Origin: Streptomyces qinglanensis
GTDB taxonomy: Bacteria > Actinomycetota > Actinomycetes > Streptomycetales > Streptomycetaceae
Assembly: GCF_900111245.1 (NCBI RefSeq)
Contig: NZ_FOGO01000001.1
Coordinates: 1-64,000, forward strand
Direction of reading: 5' to 3'
Length of the DNA: 64,000 nucleotides
Shown: positions 24,952-33,844 of the stretch, one piece after another
Layout: the number at the start of each line of letters is the position of its first letter
How positions within the stretch are numbered: the first letter of the stretch is position 1
Notes under the pieces: model-generated
Seen by the model: only the letters and a program-made list of their open reading frames with translations
The model's database searches: none
Told to the model about the DNA's origin: nothing
Position numbers and translations under genes: made by a program

Positions 24952-26598
24952 TCAGTGGGCGCCTACTCCTGTCATGGAGCGGACCTCGAGCTCCGCGTAC
25001 TTGGCGCCTCCGGCGCCCTCGTCCTTGGAGACGAGAGAACCGATCCAGCCGAGCAGAAAGCCCAGCGGAATGGAGATGAGGCCAGGATTCTGCAGCGGGA
25101 ACCAGGCGAAGTCGGCGTCGGGGAACATGGAGGTCTCCTTGCCGGTGACCACTGGCGAGAAGAACACCAGGACCACCGAGGAGACCAGCCCGCCGTAGAT
25201 CGACCACAGCGCGCCCGTGGTGGTGAAGCGCTTCCAGAAGAGGCTGTAGAGGAGGGTGGGCAGGTTCGCGGAGGCGGCGACCGCGAAGGCGAGGGCGACG
25301 AGTCCGGCGACGTTGAGCTTGCCGGCGAAGATCCCCAGGCCGATGGCGACGCCGCCGATGATGACCGCCGAGACGCGGGCCGCCTTGACCTCTTCCTTCT
25401 CGGTGGCCTTGCCCCTGCGGATGACGTTGGCGTACAGGTCGTGCGCGAAGGAGGACGAGGAGGCGAGGGTCAGTCCGGCGACGACGGCGAGGATGGTGGC
25501 GAAGGCGACCGCGGAGATCATCGCCAGCAGGACGGCACCGCCGGTGGAGTCCGCTCCGCCGCCGATCTCCTGGGCGAGCAGCGGGGCGGCGGTGTTGCCC
25601 GCGGCGTTCGAATCGGTGATCGTCTTGCGGCTGAGCAGCGCGGCGGCGCCGAAGCCGAGCGCGATGGTCATCAGGTAGAAGACGCCGATGATGCCGATGG
25701 CCCAGTTGACGGATTTCCGGGCGGCTTTGGCGGTGGGCACGGTGTAGAAGCGGATGAGGATGTGCGGCAGCCCGGCGGTGCCGAGCACGAGTGCGATGCC
25801 CAGGGAGAGGAAGTCGATCCGCGAGGTCGTCGAGACGCCGTACTTGAGTCCGGGTTCCAGGAACGACGCGCCCTTGCCGCTGTTCTCGGCGGCGGCGCCG
25901 AGCAGGGCGGAGAGGTTGTAGTTGAACTTGTGGAACACCAGCACGGTGATCACGACCGTGCCGCCGATCAGCAGGCACGCCTTGATCATCTGCACCCAGG
26001 TGGTGCCCTTCATGCCGCCCACCGTCACGTAGAGGATCATGACGATGCCGACGAAGACGACGATCAGGTTCTTGCCGGCCTCGCCGGTGATGCCCAGCAG
26101 CAGTGCGACGAGGGCGCCGGCGCCGACCATCTGGGCGAGCAGGTAGAAGATCGAGACGATGATGGTGGAGACGCCCGCCGCGGTCCGTACGGGGCGCTGC
26201 CGCATCCGGTAGGCCAGGACGTCGCCCATGGTGTAGCGCCCGGAGTTCCGCAGCGGTTCGGCGACCAGCAGCAGCGCCACCAGCCAGGCGACGAGGAAGC
26301 CGATGGAGTAGAGGAATCCGTCGTACCCGGACAGCGCGATGGCTCCCGCGATGCCGAGGAAGGACGCGGCGGACATGTAGTCGCCGGAGATGGCCAGGCC
26401 GTTCTGGAAGCCGCTGAACTGGCGTCCGCCCGCGTAGAAGTCGGTGGCGTCCTTGGTCCGGCGGCCTGCCCAGACGGTGACGCCGAGAGTGATGGCGACG
26501 AAGACCGAGAAGAGTGTGATGATCAGCGTGCGGTGCTCGCCGGCGCCCTCGGCGGCGAGCTGGGTGGCAGGCGCTGCGAGTTGCTGGGTGAGACTCAT
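24952..26598 (-). CDS. actP: cation/acetate symporter (sodium:solute symporter family)
   Basis: 548-aa symporter with 13 or so transmembrane segments. ActP moves acetate and related short acids with Na+ or H+. Family motifs: TDFYAGGRQFSGFQNGLAIS, GDYMSAASFLGIAGAIAL, and GTAGLPHILIRFYTVPTAKA. The hydrophilic C terminus is short. The ATG (26596-26598) overlaps the TGA of the DUF485 gene by 4 nt, so the two are one operon; this pair is the standard yjcH-actP arrangement. Confidence 0.93.
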   Translation of the reverse strand: MSLTQQLAAPATQLAAEGAGEHRTLIITLFSVFVAITLGVTVWAGRRTKDATDFYAGGRQFSGFQNGLAISGDYMSAASFLGIAGAIALSGYDGFLYSIGFLVAWLVALLLVAEPLRNSGRYTMGDVLAYRMRQRPVRTAAGVSTIIVSIFYLLAQMVGAGALVALLLGITGEAGKNLIVVFVGIVMILYVTVGGMKGTTWVQMIKACLLIGGTVVITVLVFHKFNYNLSALLGAAAENSGKGASFLEPGLKYGVSTTSRIDFLSLGIALVLGTAGLPHILIRFYTVPTAKAARKSVNWAIGIIGVFYLMTIALGFGAAALLSRKTITDSNAAGNTAAPLLAQEIGGGADSTGGAVLLAMISAVAFATILAVVAGLTLASSSSFAHDLYANVIRRGKATEKEEVKAARVSAVIIGGVAIGLGIFAGKLNVAGLVALAFAVAASANLPTLLYSLFWKRFTTTGALWSIYGGLVSSVVLVFFSPVVTGKETSMFPDADFAWFPLQNPGLISIPLGFLLGWIGSLVSKDEGAGGAKYAELEVRSMTGVGAH

Positions 26599-27032
26599 GC
26601 GTCGTCCTCCTGACCGGCGAGCTCGCCCTTGTCCTCGGCACGGGGTGTGGCCTGGTGGCCGATTTCGGCCCCGGTGGCCCGCTGCAGGTTCTCCGCCTCC
26701 AGCCGCGTCTTGAGCGCTTCCGCCTTGGGGTCGAGCTTCACTGCGGCGAACCGCGAGTACCACCAGGCGATCAGAAAGGTCGTCAGGAACTGCGCCAGCC
26801 CGAAGACGAAGGCGACGTTGATGTTCCCGACGACCTCGGTGCCCATGAACCCGCCCGCGTAGTTCGAGAGCAGGACGTAGAGCAGGTACCAGACGATGAA
26901 CCCGACGGTCAGCGGGAAGACGAACGAGCGGTAGCCGCGCCGGAGTTCACCGAACTCGGCACTGTGCTGGACGTCCGTGTAGTCGCGGGGGCCCGGTGGG
27001 CCGGAGTGCGCGTGCTCTGGGGCGGTGTCCAC
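26595..27032 (-). CDS. DUF485 membrane protein, symporter partner
   Basis: 145 aa; YjcH-like. Two transmembrane segments (SFVFPLTVGFIVWYLLYVLL and NVAFVFGLAQFLTTFLIAWW) carry the DUF485 motif between them; the C-terminal helix (LDPKAEALKTRLEAENLQRA) is charged. GTG start at 27030-27032 with AGGAG about 7 nt upstream. Always found just before actP-type symporters, and probably an accessory protein. Confidence 0.9.
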   Translation of the reverse strand: MDTAPEHAHSGPPGPRDYTDVQHSAEFGELRRGYRSFVFPLTVGFIVWYLLYVLLSNYAGGFMGTEVVGNINVAFVFGLAQFLTTFLIAWWYSRFAAVKLDPKAEALKTRLEAENLQRATGAEIGHQATPRAEDKGELAGQEDDA

Positions 27033-27242
27033 AGTGACTCCTGAGGGAACGTGAGGGGGACGGAGCGTTCAAAGAGTGTGACCCACGTCTCAATGACGAG
27101 CAGTGCGCGCATCGTAGATCGTGCGTCGCGCCCGCAACAGGGGTCGGTAGTTGAAACAGATAAGACCGATCACGCTTGCGTACAGCCTTCAGCCTTTCTC
27201 CATCAATCCATTGCAGTTACCTGGCTCCCAGAGATAACTTCC

Positions 27243-27268
27243 GTCGTCTGTGGACAACTTCAGACGAC
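27243..27268 (+). promoter_or_regulatory. inverted repeat in the 5' region of the subtilase gene
   Basis: Perfect 8-bp inverted repeat GTCGTCTG (27243-27250) and CAGACGAC (27261-27268), 10-nt spacer, directly before the GGAG ribosome-binding site (27271). It could be an operator or an RNA hairpin that affects translation. Confidence 0.45.
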
Positions 27269-27279
27269 ATGGAGACCCC

Positions 27280-28830
27280 ATGCATGTGAGACCATCCAGG
27301 CGGCGACGTGCTGTAGCGGTGCCGCTGGGACTGGTGTTGACCGCCACCCTCGGCCTGGCGGGCGCGGCCTCCGCGAACGCGCAGACCACCGAGCGGGCCG
27401 CGGCCGAGGCCGCGACACCCAAGGCGAAGGCCGGCGAGAAGCTCAGCTACATCGTCAACACCGAAACCAGTGGCCGTACCGTCAAACGTGTCAAGAAGGA
27501 AATACGCGAGGCTGACGGCAAGGTCATAGCCACTTACCGGAAAATAGGCGTCATCGTCGCGCACTCCAGCAACCCGGAGTTCGGCGAGACCCTGCGCAAC
27601 GTCGACGGTGTCGACTCGGCGGGCGCCACCCGCACGGCTCCGCTCAAGGCGGCGACCACCACCGAGGTGGGCAAGCCGCACTTCGTCAAGGAGCCCAAGG
27701 CCAAGTCGTCGCTGACCGCGGCGCGGGCCAAGGACCAGGAGCCGCTGGAGTCCCTGCAGTGGGACAAGCGGGCCATCAAGGCCGACAAGGCCGCCGAGGT
27801 CAACGAGGGCAGCAGGAAGGTCACCGTCGGCGTCATCGACACCGGCGTGGACGACACCCACCCGGACCTGAAGGCCAACTTCTCCAAGAAGCAGTCCGCG
27901 AACTGCGTCGGCGGCAAGGCCGACACCTCGCCCGGCGCCTGGCGTCCGTACGACCCGAGCGAGGACTACCACGGCACCCACGTGGCGGGCATCATCGCCG
28001 CGCCCCGCAACGGTGTCGGCATCGCGGGCACCGCGCCCAACGTGAAGGTCGCCTCCCTCAAGGTGAGCGAGCCCGAGACGGCGCTGTTCTACAGCGAGGC
28101 CGTGGTCTGCGCCATGGTGTTCGCGGCCGACCACGGCATCGAGGTCACCAACAACAGCTACTACGTCGACCCGTGGCTCTACAACTGCGACGACCAGGTC
28201 GACCAGAAGGCCATCACCGAGTCGGTGCAGCGCGCCATCCGGTACGCGCAGCGCAAGGGCGTCACCACGGTCACCTCGGCGGGCAACTCGTCGAACGACC
28301 TGGCCGCGGACGAGATCAAGGACGACAGCAGCCCGGACGACGGCACCCCGGTCGAGCGGACCATCGACCCGGAGCACTGCAAGGACGTGCCGGCGATGCT
28401 GGACGGGACCACCTCCGTCTCGGCGACCGGCCCGGAGAACCTGAAGTCGTACTACTCCAACTACGGCCGGTACGAGATCGACGTGACGGCACCCGGTGGT
28501 GACCGCGCGTTCCAGACCCCGGAGGAGCCCGCCAAGGACGGTGGCGTGCTGTCCACCATGCCGAACGGCGAGTACGCCTACCTCCAGGGCACCTCGATGG
28601 CCGGTCCGCAGGTCGCGGGTGTGGCGGCGCTGATCAAGAGCACCCACCCCAAGTCCAGCGCCCAGGAGGTCTCCTGGCTGCTGAAGGCGCAGGCGCAGAC
28701 CCTGCCCTGCCCGGAGAGCTACGACCCGGGCAACCGCGGCACCTACGCCGCCACCTGCACCGGCGTGCGGGGCAACAACAGCTTCTACGGCCACGGACTC
28801 GTGGACGCGCTGGCGGCCGTCACCAAGTGA
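27280..28830 (+). CDS. secreted S8 family serine protease (subtilisin-like)
   Basis: 516 aa. A twin-charged N terminus and signal sequence (RRRRAVAVPLGLVLTATLGL, cleavage after ASA near residue 35) are followed by a propeptide to about 160. Catalytic triad: D187 (VGVIDTGVDDTHPDL), H231 (HGTHVAGIIA), S439 (GTSMAGPQVAG); the oxyanion Asn lies in VTSAGNSSND. Subtilases of this type are extracellular and self-processed. GGAG at 27271 supports the ATG; an in-frame GTG at 27250 would spoil the signal peptide. Single gene, terminated by a long hairpin. Confidence 0.93.
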   Translation: MHVRPSRRRRAVAVPLGLVLTATLGLAGAASANAQTTERAAAEAATPKAKAGEKLSYIVNTETSGRTVKRVKKEIREADGKVIATYRKIGVIVAHSSNPEFGETLRNVDGVDSAGATRTAPLKAATTTEVGKPHFVKEPKAKSSLTAARAKDQEPLESLQWDKRAIKADKAAEVNEGSRKVTVGVIDTGVDDTHPDLKANFSKKQSANCVGGKADTSPGAWRPYDPSEDYHGTHVAGIIAAPRNGVGIAGTAPNVKVASLKVSEPETALFYSEAVVCAMVFAADHGIEVTNNSYYVDPWLYNCDDQVDQKAITESVQRAIRYAQRKGVTTVTSAGNSSNDLAADEIKDDSSPDDGTPVERTIDPEHCKDVPAMLDGTTSVSATGPENLKSYYSNYGRYEIDVTAPGGDRAFQTPEEPAKDGGVLSTMPNGEYAYLQGTSMAGPQVAGVAALIKSTHPKSSAQEVSWLLKAQAQTLPCPESYDPGNRGTYAATCTGVRGNNSFYGHGLVDALAAVTK

Positions 28831-28911
28831 CGGCGGGGCGGCGTGACAGCGTGACGAAGTGACGGAGTGCCGACCGCACCGGCCCGCTCGACGGCCCGGG
28901 GCGGTCGGCAG

Positions 28912-28948
28912 AAGGGGCCGGACCGCGTATCCAGCGGTCCGGCCCCTT
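28912..28948. terminator. bidirectional hairpin terminator
   Basis: Perfect 15-bp stem AAGGGGCCGGACCGC (28912-28926) and GCGGTCCGGCCCCTT (28934-28948), 7-nt loop, between the convergent protease and sterol-desaturase genes. Confidence 0.85.
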
Positions 28949-28971
28949 TCCGTCTTCCGTTGCCGGGTCGG

Positions 28972-29853
28972 TTACCGGTCGGCGAGTTCCGGCGCGGGCC
29001 GGGACGGCTCGACGGGCTGTCCGGCGGGCTGCCAGCCGGGGCCGCGGAAGATCCGGCCGCCGCGCTCCCGCCAGCTGCGCGCCGCGCGCACGTCACGGGC
29101 GATGGCCGCGTACTCGTGCGTGGCGACGCGCAGCGGGTTGTAGGAGTCGACGTTCTTGGTCAGACCGAAGACGCAGGAGTCGGTCTCCGGCACGAACGAG
29201 CCGAAGAGCCGGTCCCAGACGATCAGGATGCCGCCGAAGTTGCGGTCGAGATAGCTGCCCTGGGACGCGTGGTGCACACGGTGGTGCGAGGGTGTGTTGA
29301 AGACGAACTCGACGGGGCGCGGCAGCTTCCCGATCCGCTCGGTGTGGATCCAGAACTGGTAGACGAGGTTGGTGGCGGAGCAGAACGCGAGGGCCGCCGG
29401 ATGGACGCCGCAGGCGATCATCGGTACGTAGAACGGCCACACGGTCCAGGTCGTCCAGGGCTGGCGGAGCGCCGTGGTGAGGTTGAACTTCCGGCTGGAG
29501 TGGTGCACGACGTGGCAGGCCCACAGGATGCGGATCACGTGGTGGCCACGGTGCGACCAGTAGTAGAAGAAGTCCTGCGCGAGCAGCATCAGGGGCAGGG
29601 TCCACCAGAGGATCGGCACGCGGAGCGGGGTGAGTTCGTAGAGCGCCGCGTACACGGCGACGATCGGGATCTTCCACAGCGCGTCGAACACCAGGCTGCC
29701 GAGCCCCATGGTGATGCTCGTCGCGGCGTCCTTCGCGGCGTATCCAGCGGCGTCCTCGTCCGGATGCAGGCGGTAACTCACCATTTCGATGACGGTGAGC
29801 AGGACGAACGCGGGGATGGACCAGAGGACCACATCGGGCAGGCTAGACGGCAT
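28972..29853 (-). CDS. sterol desaturase/fatty acid hydroxylase family protein
   Basis: 293-aa membrane di-iron oxygenase. The three histidine boxes of the family are present: HRGHH (after FFYYWS), HVVHHSS, and HHRVHH (SHHRVHHASQG). Four hydrophobic segments fill the N-terminal half. Family enzymes hydroxylate or desaturate lipids, but the substrate cannot be told from sequence. The C terminus is basic and Pro-rich. Start ATG at 29851-29853. Confidence 0.88.
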   Translation of the reverse strand: MPSSLPDVVLWSIPAFVLLTVIEMVSYRLHPDEDAAGYAAKDAATSITMGLGSLVFDALWKIPIVAVYAALYELTPLRVPILWWTLPLMLLAQDFFYYWSHRGHHVIRILWACHVVHHSSRKFNLTTALRQPWTTWTVWPFYVPMIACGVHPAALAFCSATNLVYQFWIHTERIGKLPRPVEFVFNTPSHHRVHHASQGSYLDRNFGGILIVWDRLFGSFVPETDSCVFGLTKNVDSYNPLRVATHEYAAIARDVRAARSWRERGGRIFRGPGWQPAGQPVEPSRPAPELADR

Positions 29854-30479
29854 GTCAGCAAGGTAAGGCCGCCGGAAGCCCCGCGCCAGAGGTTGTTACC
29901 GCTTGGTATGGAATCCCGGCCGCAGCACACCCGCCCCTTCCCTCCCGGAGCGGGTATCACGCGGACGGGTGCCGTCCGGGCTCCGGCCCGGCGCCCGTCC
30001 GCTCCCCCGTCCGCTCCCCCGGCCGTCGGCGCGCGGGCACCGGAGACGTCGTCGGCCGTACCGTACGGGAGTTGAGCGCTTTGCGGACGGAGTCGGACGC
30101 CGCAAGGCCGCACGTTCCGCCGGCACGCACGTCGCCCCGCCGCCCGCGCCCGGACGCGCTCACCCGCGAACGGGGCCCGGCGGCAGGGACTTTCCCGGCC
30201 GCGGCGACGGGCGTCGGCCCCGGCGCCGCCGCCCGGCCGCGCCGGGACACGGGACGCGGCCGGGAGAGGCGACGGTCCGGCCCCGGCCGCGGGCGCCGGT
30301 CCGTGCGCCGTCTGGGCACGGACCGGCGGCCTGAGCGGAACGTCCGATCCGCCCGCACCGCTGGGGGTTTGGCGGCTTTCCGCAGTGCCGGGGCCGGACC
30401 CGCCGGGAGTGCGGAGCGGACGCTGCGGTGCGGGCACGGCGTGCGGCGCTGTCAGTAGCGACCCGTATTCTCTGTGACC
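29854..30479. other. 626-bp intergenic region, GC-rich, no gene recognised
   Basis: Very G/C-rich with several frames open by composition only. A strong hairpin, 13-bp stem CCCGGTCCGTGC-like, occupies 30294-30306 and 30316-30328 (loop 9 nt). A -10-like TATTCT is at 30466-30471, 8 nt before the next ATG. No other structure. Confidence 0.45.
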
Positions 30480-31529
30480 ATGCTCGAAGACCAGACGGCA
30501 CGCACGGACGGGACCTCCCCGCGCATCCCCGCGCAGCCCGCCGCCGACTCCCAGCCGCCCTCCGACTGGCCCACCGGATATCCGGACGGCTACGCGGTGG
30601 TGGACGTGGAGACCACGGGCCTCGCGCGGGACGACCGGATCGTGTCCGCGGCCGTCTACCGCCTCGACGCACGCGGCGAGGTCGAGGACCACTGGTACAC
30701 GCCGGTCAATCCGCAGCGCGATCCCGGCCCCACCTGGATCCACGGGCTGACCGCCGAGGCGCTGGCCGACGCGCCGCTCTTCGGGCAGATCGCCGACGAG
30801 TTCGCCACCCGGCTGGCGGGCCGCGTGCTGGTCGCACACAACGCCGTCTTCGACTGGTCGATGATCGCGCGGGAGTACGCGCGGGCGGAGCGCGAGGCGC
30901 CGGTGCGCCAGCGGCTGTGCACCATCGCCCTGTCCAAGGAGCTGTCGCTGCCGCTGCCCAACCACAAGCTGGAGTCCCTCGCCGCGCACTACGGCGTGGT
31001 CCAGCAGCGGGCGCACCACGCGCTGGACGACGCGCGGGTGCTGGCCGAGGCGTTCCGCCCCAGTCTGCATCTGGCGGCGCGGCAGCGGGTGCGGCTGCCG
31101 CTGCTGGCGTGCCAGCCGCTGACCGAGTGGTCGGACGCGGTGGTCCCGCGCCGCCCGGGAGGCGGGCCGGGTGCCGGGTACCGCGCCTACGGCAGCGGGT
31201 ACGGCACCTGGCGGCCCTCGCGCAAACGGCCGGCCTGTCCGTACCCCAACCCGGGACGCTACGAACCGGAGGGGCGCCTGGTGCAGGGGATGCGGGTGGC
31301 CATCTCCGGAGACACCTCGGTGGACCGGGACCTGCTGGAGGACCGGGCGATCGAGGCGGGCCTCCACATCGCCACCAGCGTCTCGCGGCTGACCAGTCTC
31401 CTGGTCACCAATGACCCGGACTCCCCCACCTCGAAGGTGGTGAAGGCCCGCAGCCACGGCACGCCCGTCGTCGACGAGGCCGCCTTCACCCAGCTCCTGC
31501 AGGACGTGGCCCCCGCACCGGAGGGGTGA
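30480..31529 (+). CDS. DEDDh exonuclease with C-terminal BRCT domain
   Basis: 349 aa. The DnaQ-like exonuclease fold: VDVETTG (ExoI motif), LVAHNAVFDWSM (ExoII), HHALDDARVL (ExoIII with catalytic His). It resembles the epsilon proofreading subunit of DNA polymerase III. The C terminus (about 265-345: LVQGMRVAISGDTSVDRDLL...VVDEAAFTQLL) is a BRCT domain, common in the actinobacterial group. ATG at 30480 is 8 nt from a TATTCT -10, suggesting a leaderless message; an in-frame GTG at 30474 is an alternative. SURF1-family gene follows. Confidence 0.92.
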   Translation: MLEDQTARTDGTSPRIPAQPAADSQPPSDWPTGYPDGYAVVDVETTGLARDDRIVSAAVYRLDARGEVEDHWYTPVNPQRDPGPTWIHGLTAEALADAPLFGQIADEFATRLAGRVLVAHNAVFDWSMIAREYARAEREAPVRQRLCTIALSKELSLPLPNHKLESLAAHYGVVQQRAHHALDDARVLAEAFRPSLHLAARQRVRLPLLACQPLTEWSDAVVPRRPGGGPGAGYRAYGSGYGTWRPSRKRPACPYPNPGRYEPEGRLVQGMRVAISGDTSVDRDLLEDRAIEAGLHIATSVSRLTSLLVTNDPDSPTSKVVKARSHGTPVVDEAAFTQLLQDVAPAPEG

Positions 31530-31555
31530 ACCGCCGGGGGGTACCGTCGGTAGAC

Positions 31556-32356
31556 GTGTACCGCTTCCTGCTGTCCCGGCAATGGGTGATCCTCACCCTG
31601 CTCGGCCTCGTGCTGATCCCCGCGATGATCAAGCTGGGCTTCTGGCAGCTGCACCGCCACGAGAGCCGGGTCGCGCGCAACGAGGAGGTGGCCGCGAGCC
31701 TGGCGGCGCCCACCGTGCCGGTCACCGAACTGACCGGGAGGGGCCGGGAGCCCGCGGACCGCGACAAGTTCCGCACGGTCACCGCGCACGGCACCTACGA
31801 CACCGAGCACGAGGTCGTCGTCCGGCACCGCACCGGCCCGGACCGCGACACCATCGGCTATTTCGTCGTCACTCCGCTCGTCCTCGACGACGGTTCGGCG
31901 ATCCTGGTCAACCGCGGCTGGATCCGCGCGGACCGCGACCTGACGGCCTTCCCCGAGGTACCCGAGCCGCCCCGGGGCCGGGTCGGAGTCGTCGGACGGA
32001 TGATGCCGGACGAGACCACCGAGGCCAGCGGGATCAAGGACACCCAGGGCCTGCCCGACCGCCAGGTCATGCTGATCAACAGCCGGAAGCAGGCCCCGGA
32101 GGTGGACCGCCCGCTGCTGGGGGGCTACGTCCAGCTCACGAAGACCTCGCCCCGGCCCGGCGGGCAGCAGCCGGAGGTCCTGCCCGAGCCCGACCACAGC
32201 GGGATCGGGCCGCACATGGCCTACGCCGTGCAGTGGTGGCTGTTCACCGCCGCGGTCCCGGTCGGCTGGGTCGTCCTGGTGCGCCGCGAGGTCAAGGAGC
32301 GGCGCGCGGCGGCCCAAGCCCCGGAGCGGCCGGAGCCGGTGGCCGAACCCGTCTGA
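31556..32356 (+). CDS. SURF1 family protein (cytochrome oxidase assembly)
   Basis: 266 aa. SURF1 helps assemble heme-copper oxidase. Two transmembrane segments bracket the periplasmic domain: TM1 near residue 12 (VILTLLGLVLIPAMIKLGFW) and TM2 near 230 (VQWWLFTAAVPVGWVVLV). Internal family motifs include IGYFVVTPLVLDDGSAILVN and NRGWIRADRD. The GTG at 31556 is chosen because the protein then starts MYRFLLSRQW, typical of the family; a GTG at 31526 overlapping the previous stop is possible. No cox genes are adjacent. Confidence 0.88.
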   Translation: MYRFLLSRQWVILTLLGLVLIPAMIKLGFWQLHRHESRVARNEEVAASLAAPTVPVTELTGRGREPADRDKFRTVTAHGTYDTEHEVVVRHRTGPDRDTIGYFVVTPLVLDDGSAILVNRGWIRADRDLTAFPEVPEPPRGRVGVVGRMMPDETTEASGIKDTQGLPDRQVMLINSRKQAPEVDRPLLGGYVQLTKTSPRPGGQQPEVLPEPDHSGIGPHMAYAVQWWLFTAAVPVGWVVLVRREVKERRAAAQAPERPEPVAEPV

Positions 32357-32420
32357 GACCGGCGGGATCCGGGGCACCGCACCCTCCGGGGCCGCACCGC
32401 GGTCAGGCAGACTGCTCCCC

Positions 32421-33200
32421 ATGGACCTTGGACTTTCAGAGCGCGTCTACGTCATCACCGGGGGCACCCGCGGGCTCGGGTTCGCCACCGCCGCACAACT
32501 GCTCGCCGAAGGGGCGCGCGTCGTCGTCACCGGCCGCTCGGAGAAGTCGGCCGAGGAGGCGGCGGCGCAGCTCGGGGTGGAGGCGTCGGGCGCCGAGGGC
32601 CGGGCGCTGGGCATCGGCGCGGACAACGCCGACCCGGGGACCCCGGCTCGGGTGATCGCCGCCGCGCGGGAGCGGTTCGGGCGGTTCGACGGCCTCCTCG
32701 TCAGCGTCGGCGGCCCCCAGGCGGGCGTACCCGCCGACCAGCTCACCGACGAGCAGTGGCAGACGGCCTTCGACGACGTCTTCCTGGGCGCCGTGCGGCT
32801 GGCCCGCACGGCAGCCGGCGAGCTGGGCGAGGGCGGAGTGGTCGGCTTCGTGCTCTCCGGGTCCGTGCGCGAGCCGATCCCCGGGCTGACCCTCTCCAAC
32901 GGGCTGCGTCCGGGGCTGGCGGGGTTCGCCAAGAGCCTCGCGAACGAGCTGGGCCCGCGCGGCATCCGGGTGCTGGGGCTGATGCCCGGCCGGATCGGCA
33001 CCGAGCGGATGCAGTATCTCGACTCCCTCTCCGGGGACGGGGACGCCGCCCGCGAGCGCAACTGCGCGGGCATCCCGCTGCGCCGCTACGGCACACCGGA
33101 GGAGTTCGGCCGGACGGCCGCCTTCGCCCTCTCCCCCGCCGCCTCGTATCTGACCGGGGTGATGCTGCCGGTTGACGGCGGAGCGCTGCACGGGTTCTGA
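32421..33200 (+). CDS. SDR family oxidoreductase lacking the canonical Tyr/Lys
   Basis: 259 aa. The nucleotide motif VITGGTRGLGFATAAQL is intact, as is VSVGGPQAGV, replacing the usual NNAG. The catalytic Tyr-x3-Lys is absent: the position reads LSNGLRPGLAGFAKSLANEL, with Ser/Asn-x-x-Arg instead. A C-terminal TGVMLPVDGGALHGF is standard. This Tyr-less group is a recognised SDR branch, so the enzyme may use another proton donor or bind rather than reduce. Starts at ATG 32421 with a poor ribosome-binding site. Confidence 0.85.
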   Translation: MDLGLSERVYVITGGTRGLGFATAAQLLAEGARVVVTGRSEKSAEEAAAQLGVEASGAEGRALGIGADNADPGTPARVIAAARERFGRFDGLLVSVGGPQAGVPADQLTDEQWQTAFDDVFLGAVRLARTAAGELGEGGVVGFVLSGSVREPIPGLTLSNGLRPGLAGFAKSLANELGPRGIRVLGLMPGRIGTERMQYLDSLSGDGDAARERNCAGIPLRRYGTPEEFGRTAAFALSPAASYLTGVMLPVDGGALHGF

Positions 33201-33237
33201 GCGCCCGGTGCCGCCCGGAGCCGGCCCGCTGCGGGGA

Positions 33238-33834
33238 TCAGCTCACCCGTTCCGCACGGTGCCGGGCGGCCCGCATCCTCACCTCGGCCGGCAGCTCCTG
33301 GAGCCCGGCCGAGGTCACCGCGTGGGCCAGCGCCTCGCGGTACAGCCGGTGCACTGCGGGGCCCGGCTTGGCGTGCGCGGTCAGCACCAGCCCGACGCGG
33401 GCCCGCGGGCGGCCGCGCTTCCCCGTCAGGACGACGCGCGCCCGGTCGATGCCCGGCTGGGACTCCGCCTCCGCGGCGACGGCGTCCTCCAGGGCCCGCC
33501 CCCGGAGGACGGCGCCCTCGCCGTCCCTGCTGTCGACCTCGACTCCGTCCAGCCGCTGCCACCGCAACTGCGCCAGCAGCCACCACAGGAACAGCAGGAA
33601 CAGCACCGCCAGGACGGCGAGAGCCACCGGCCACCACCAGCCCTCGTCGGTCCACCGGGTGCGCTCGGCGTCGGTCAGCACCACGTCCTCGGGCCCGCTC
33701 CACGGCCAGTCCGCCGGCATGGTGACCCCCCAGCGGCGGGGCAGGTCGAAGCCCGCGAAGAGCACCGCCAGGCCGAGTGCGAGCAGCACCAGCCCGACCA
33801 GCGCGAGCAGCACCCGGTCAACAGTCCGCAGCAT
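33238..33834 (-). CDS. amaP: alkaline shock membrane-anchor protein AmaP-like
   Basis: 198 aa. Two N-terminal transmembrane segments (RVLLALVGLVLLALGLAVLF and PVALAVLAVLFLLFLWWLLA) lead to a cytosolic domain with an Asp23-like fold (GAVLRGRALEDAVAAEAESQ; RARVVLTGKRGRPRARV). In Firmicutes AmaP anchors Asp23 to the membrane. The gene ends the cluster that starts with two Asp23-type genes. Confidence 0.85.
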   Translation of the reverse strand: MLRTVDRVLLALVGLVLLALGLAVLFAGFDLPRRWGVTMPADWPWSGPEDVVLTDAERTRWTDEGWWWPVALAVLAVLFLLFLWWLLAQLRWQRLDGVEVDSRDGEGAVLRGRALEDAVAAEAESQPGIDRARVVLTGKRGRPRARVGLVLTAHAKPGPAVHRLYREALAHAVTSAGLQELPAEVRMRAARHRAERVS

Positions 33835-33844
33835 CGTCCTCGCC

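Noticed and set aside
30072..30458. 128-aa ORF in the 626-bp gap before the exonuclease gene
   Set aside because: Arg/Pro/Gly-rich and open in several frames at once, as expected from GC bias; no ribosome-binding site.
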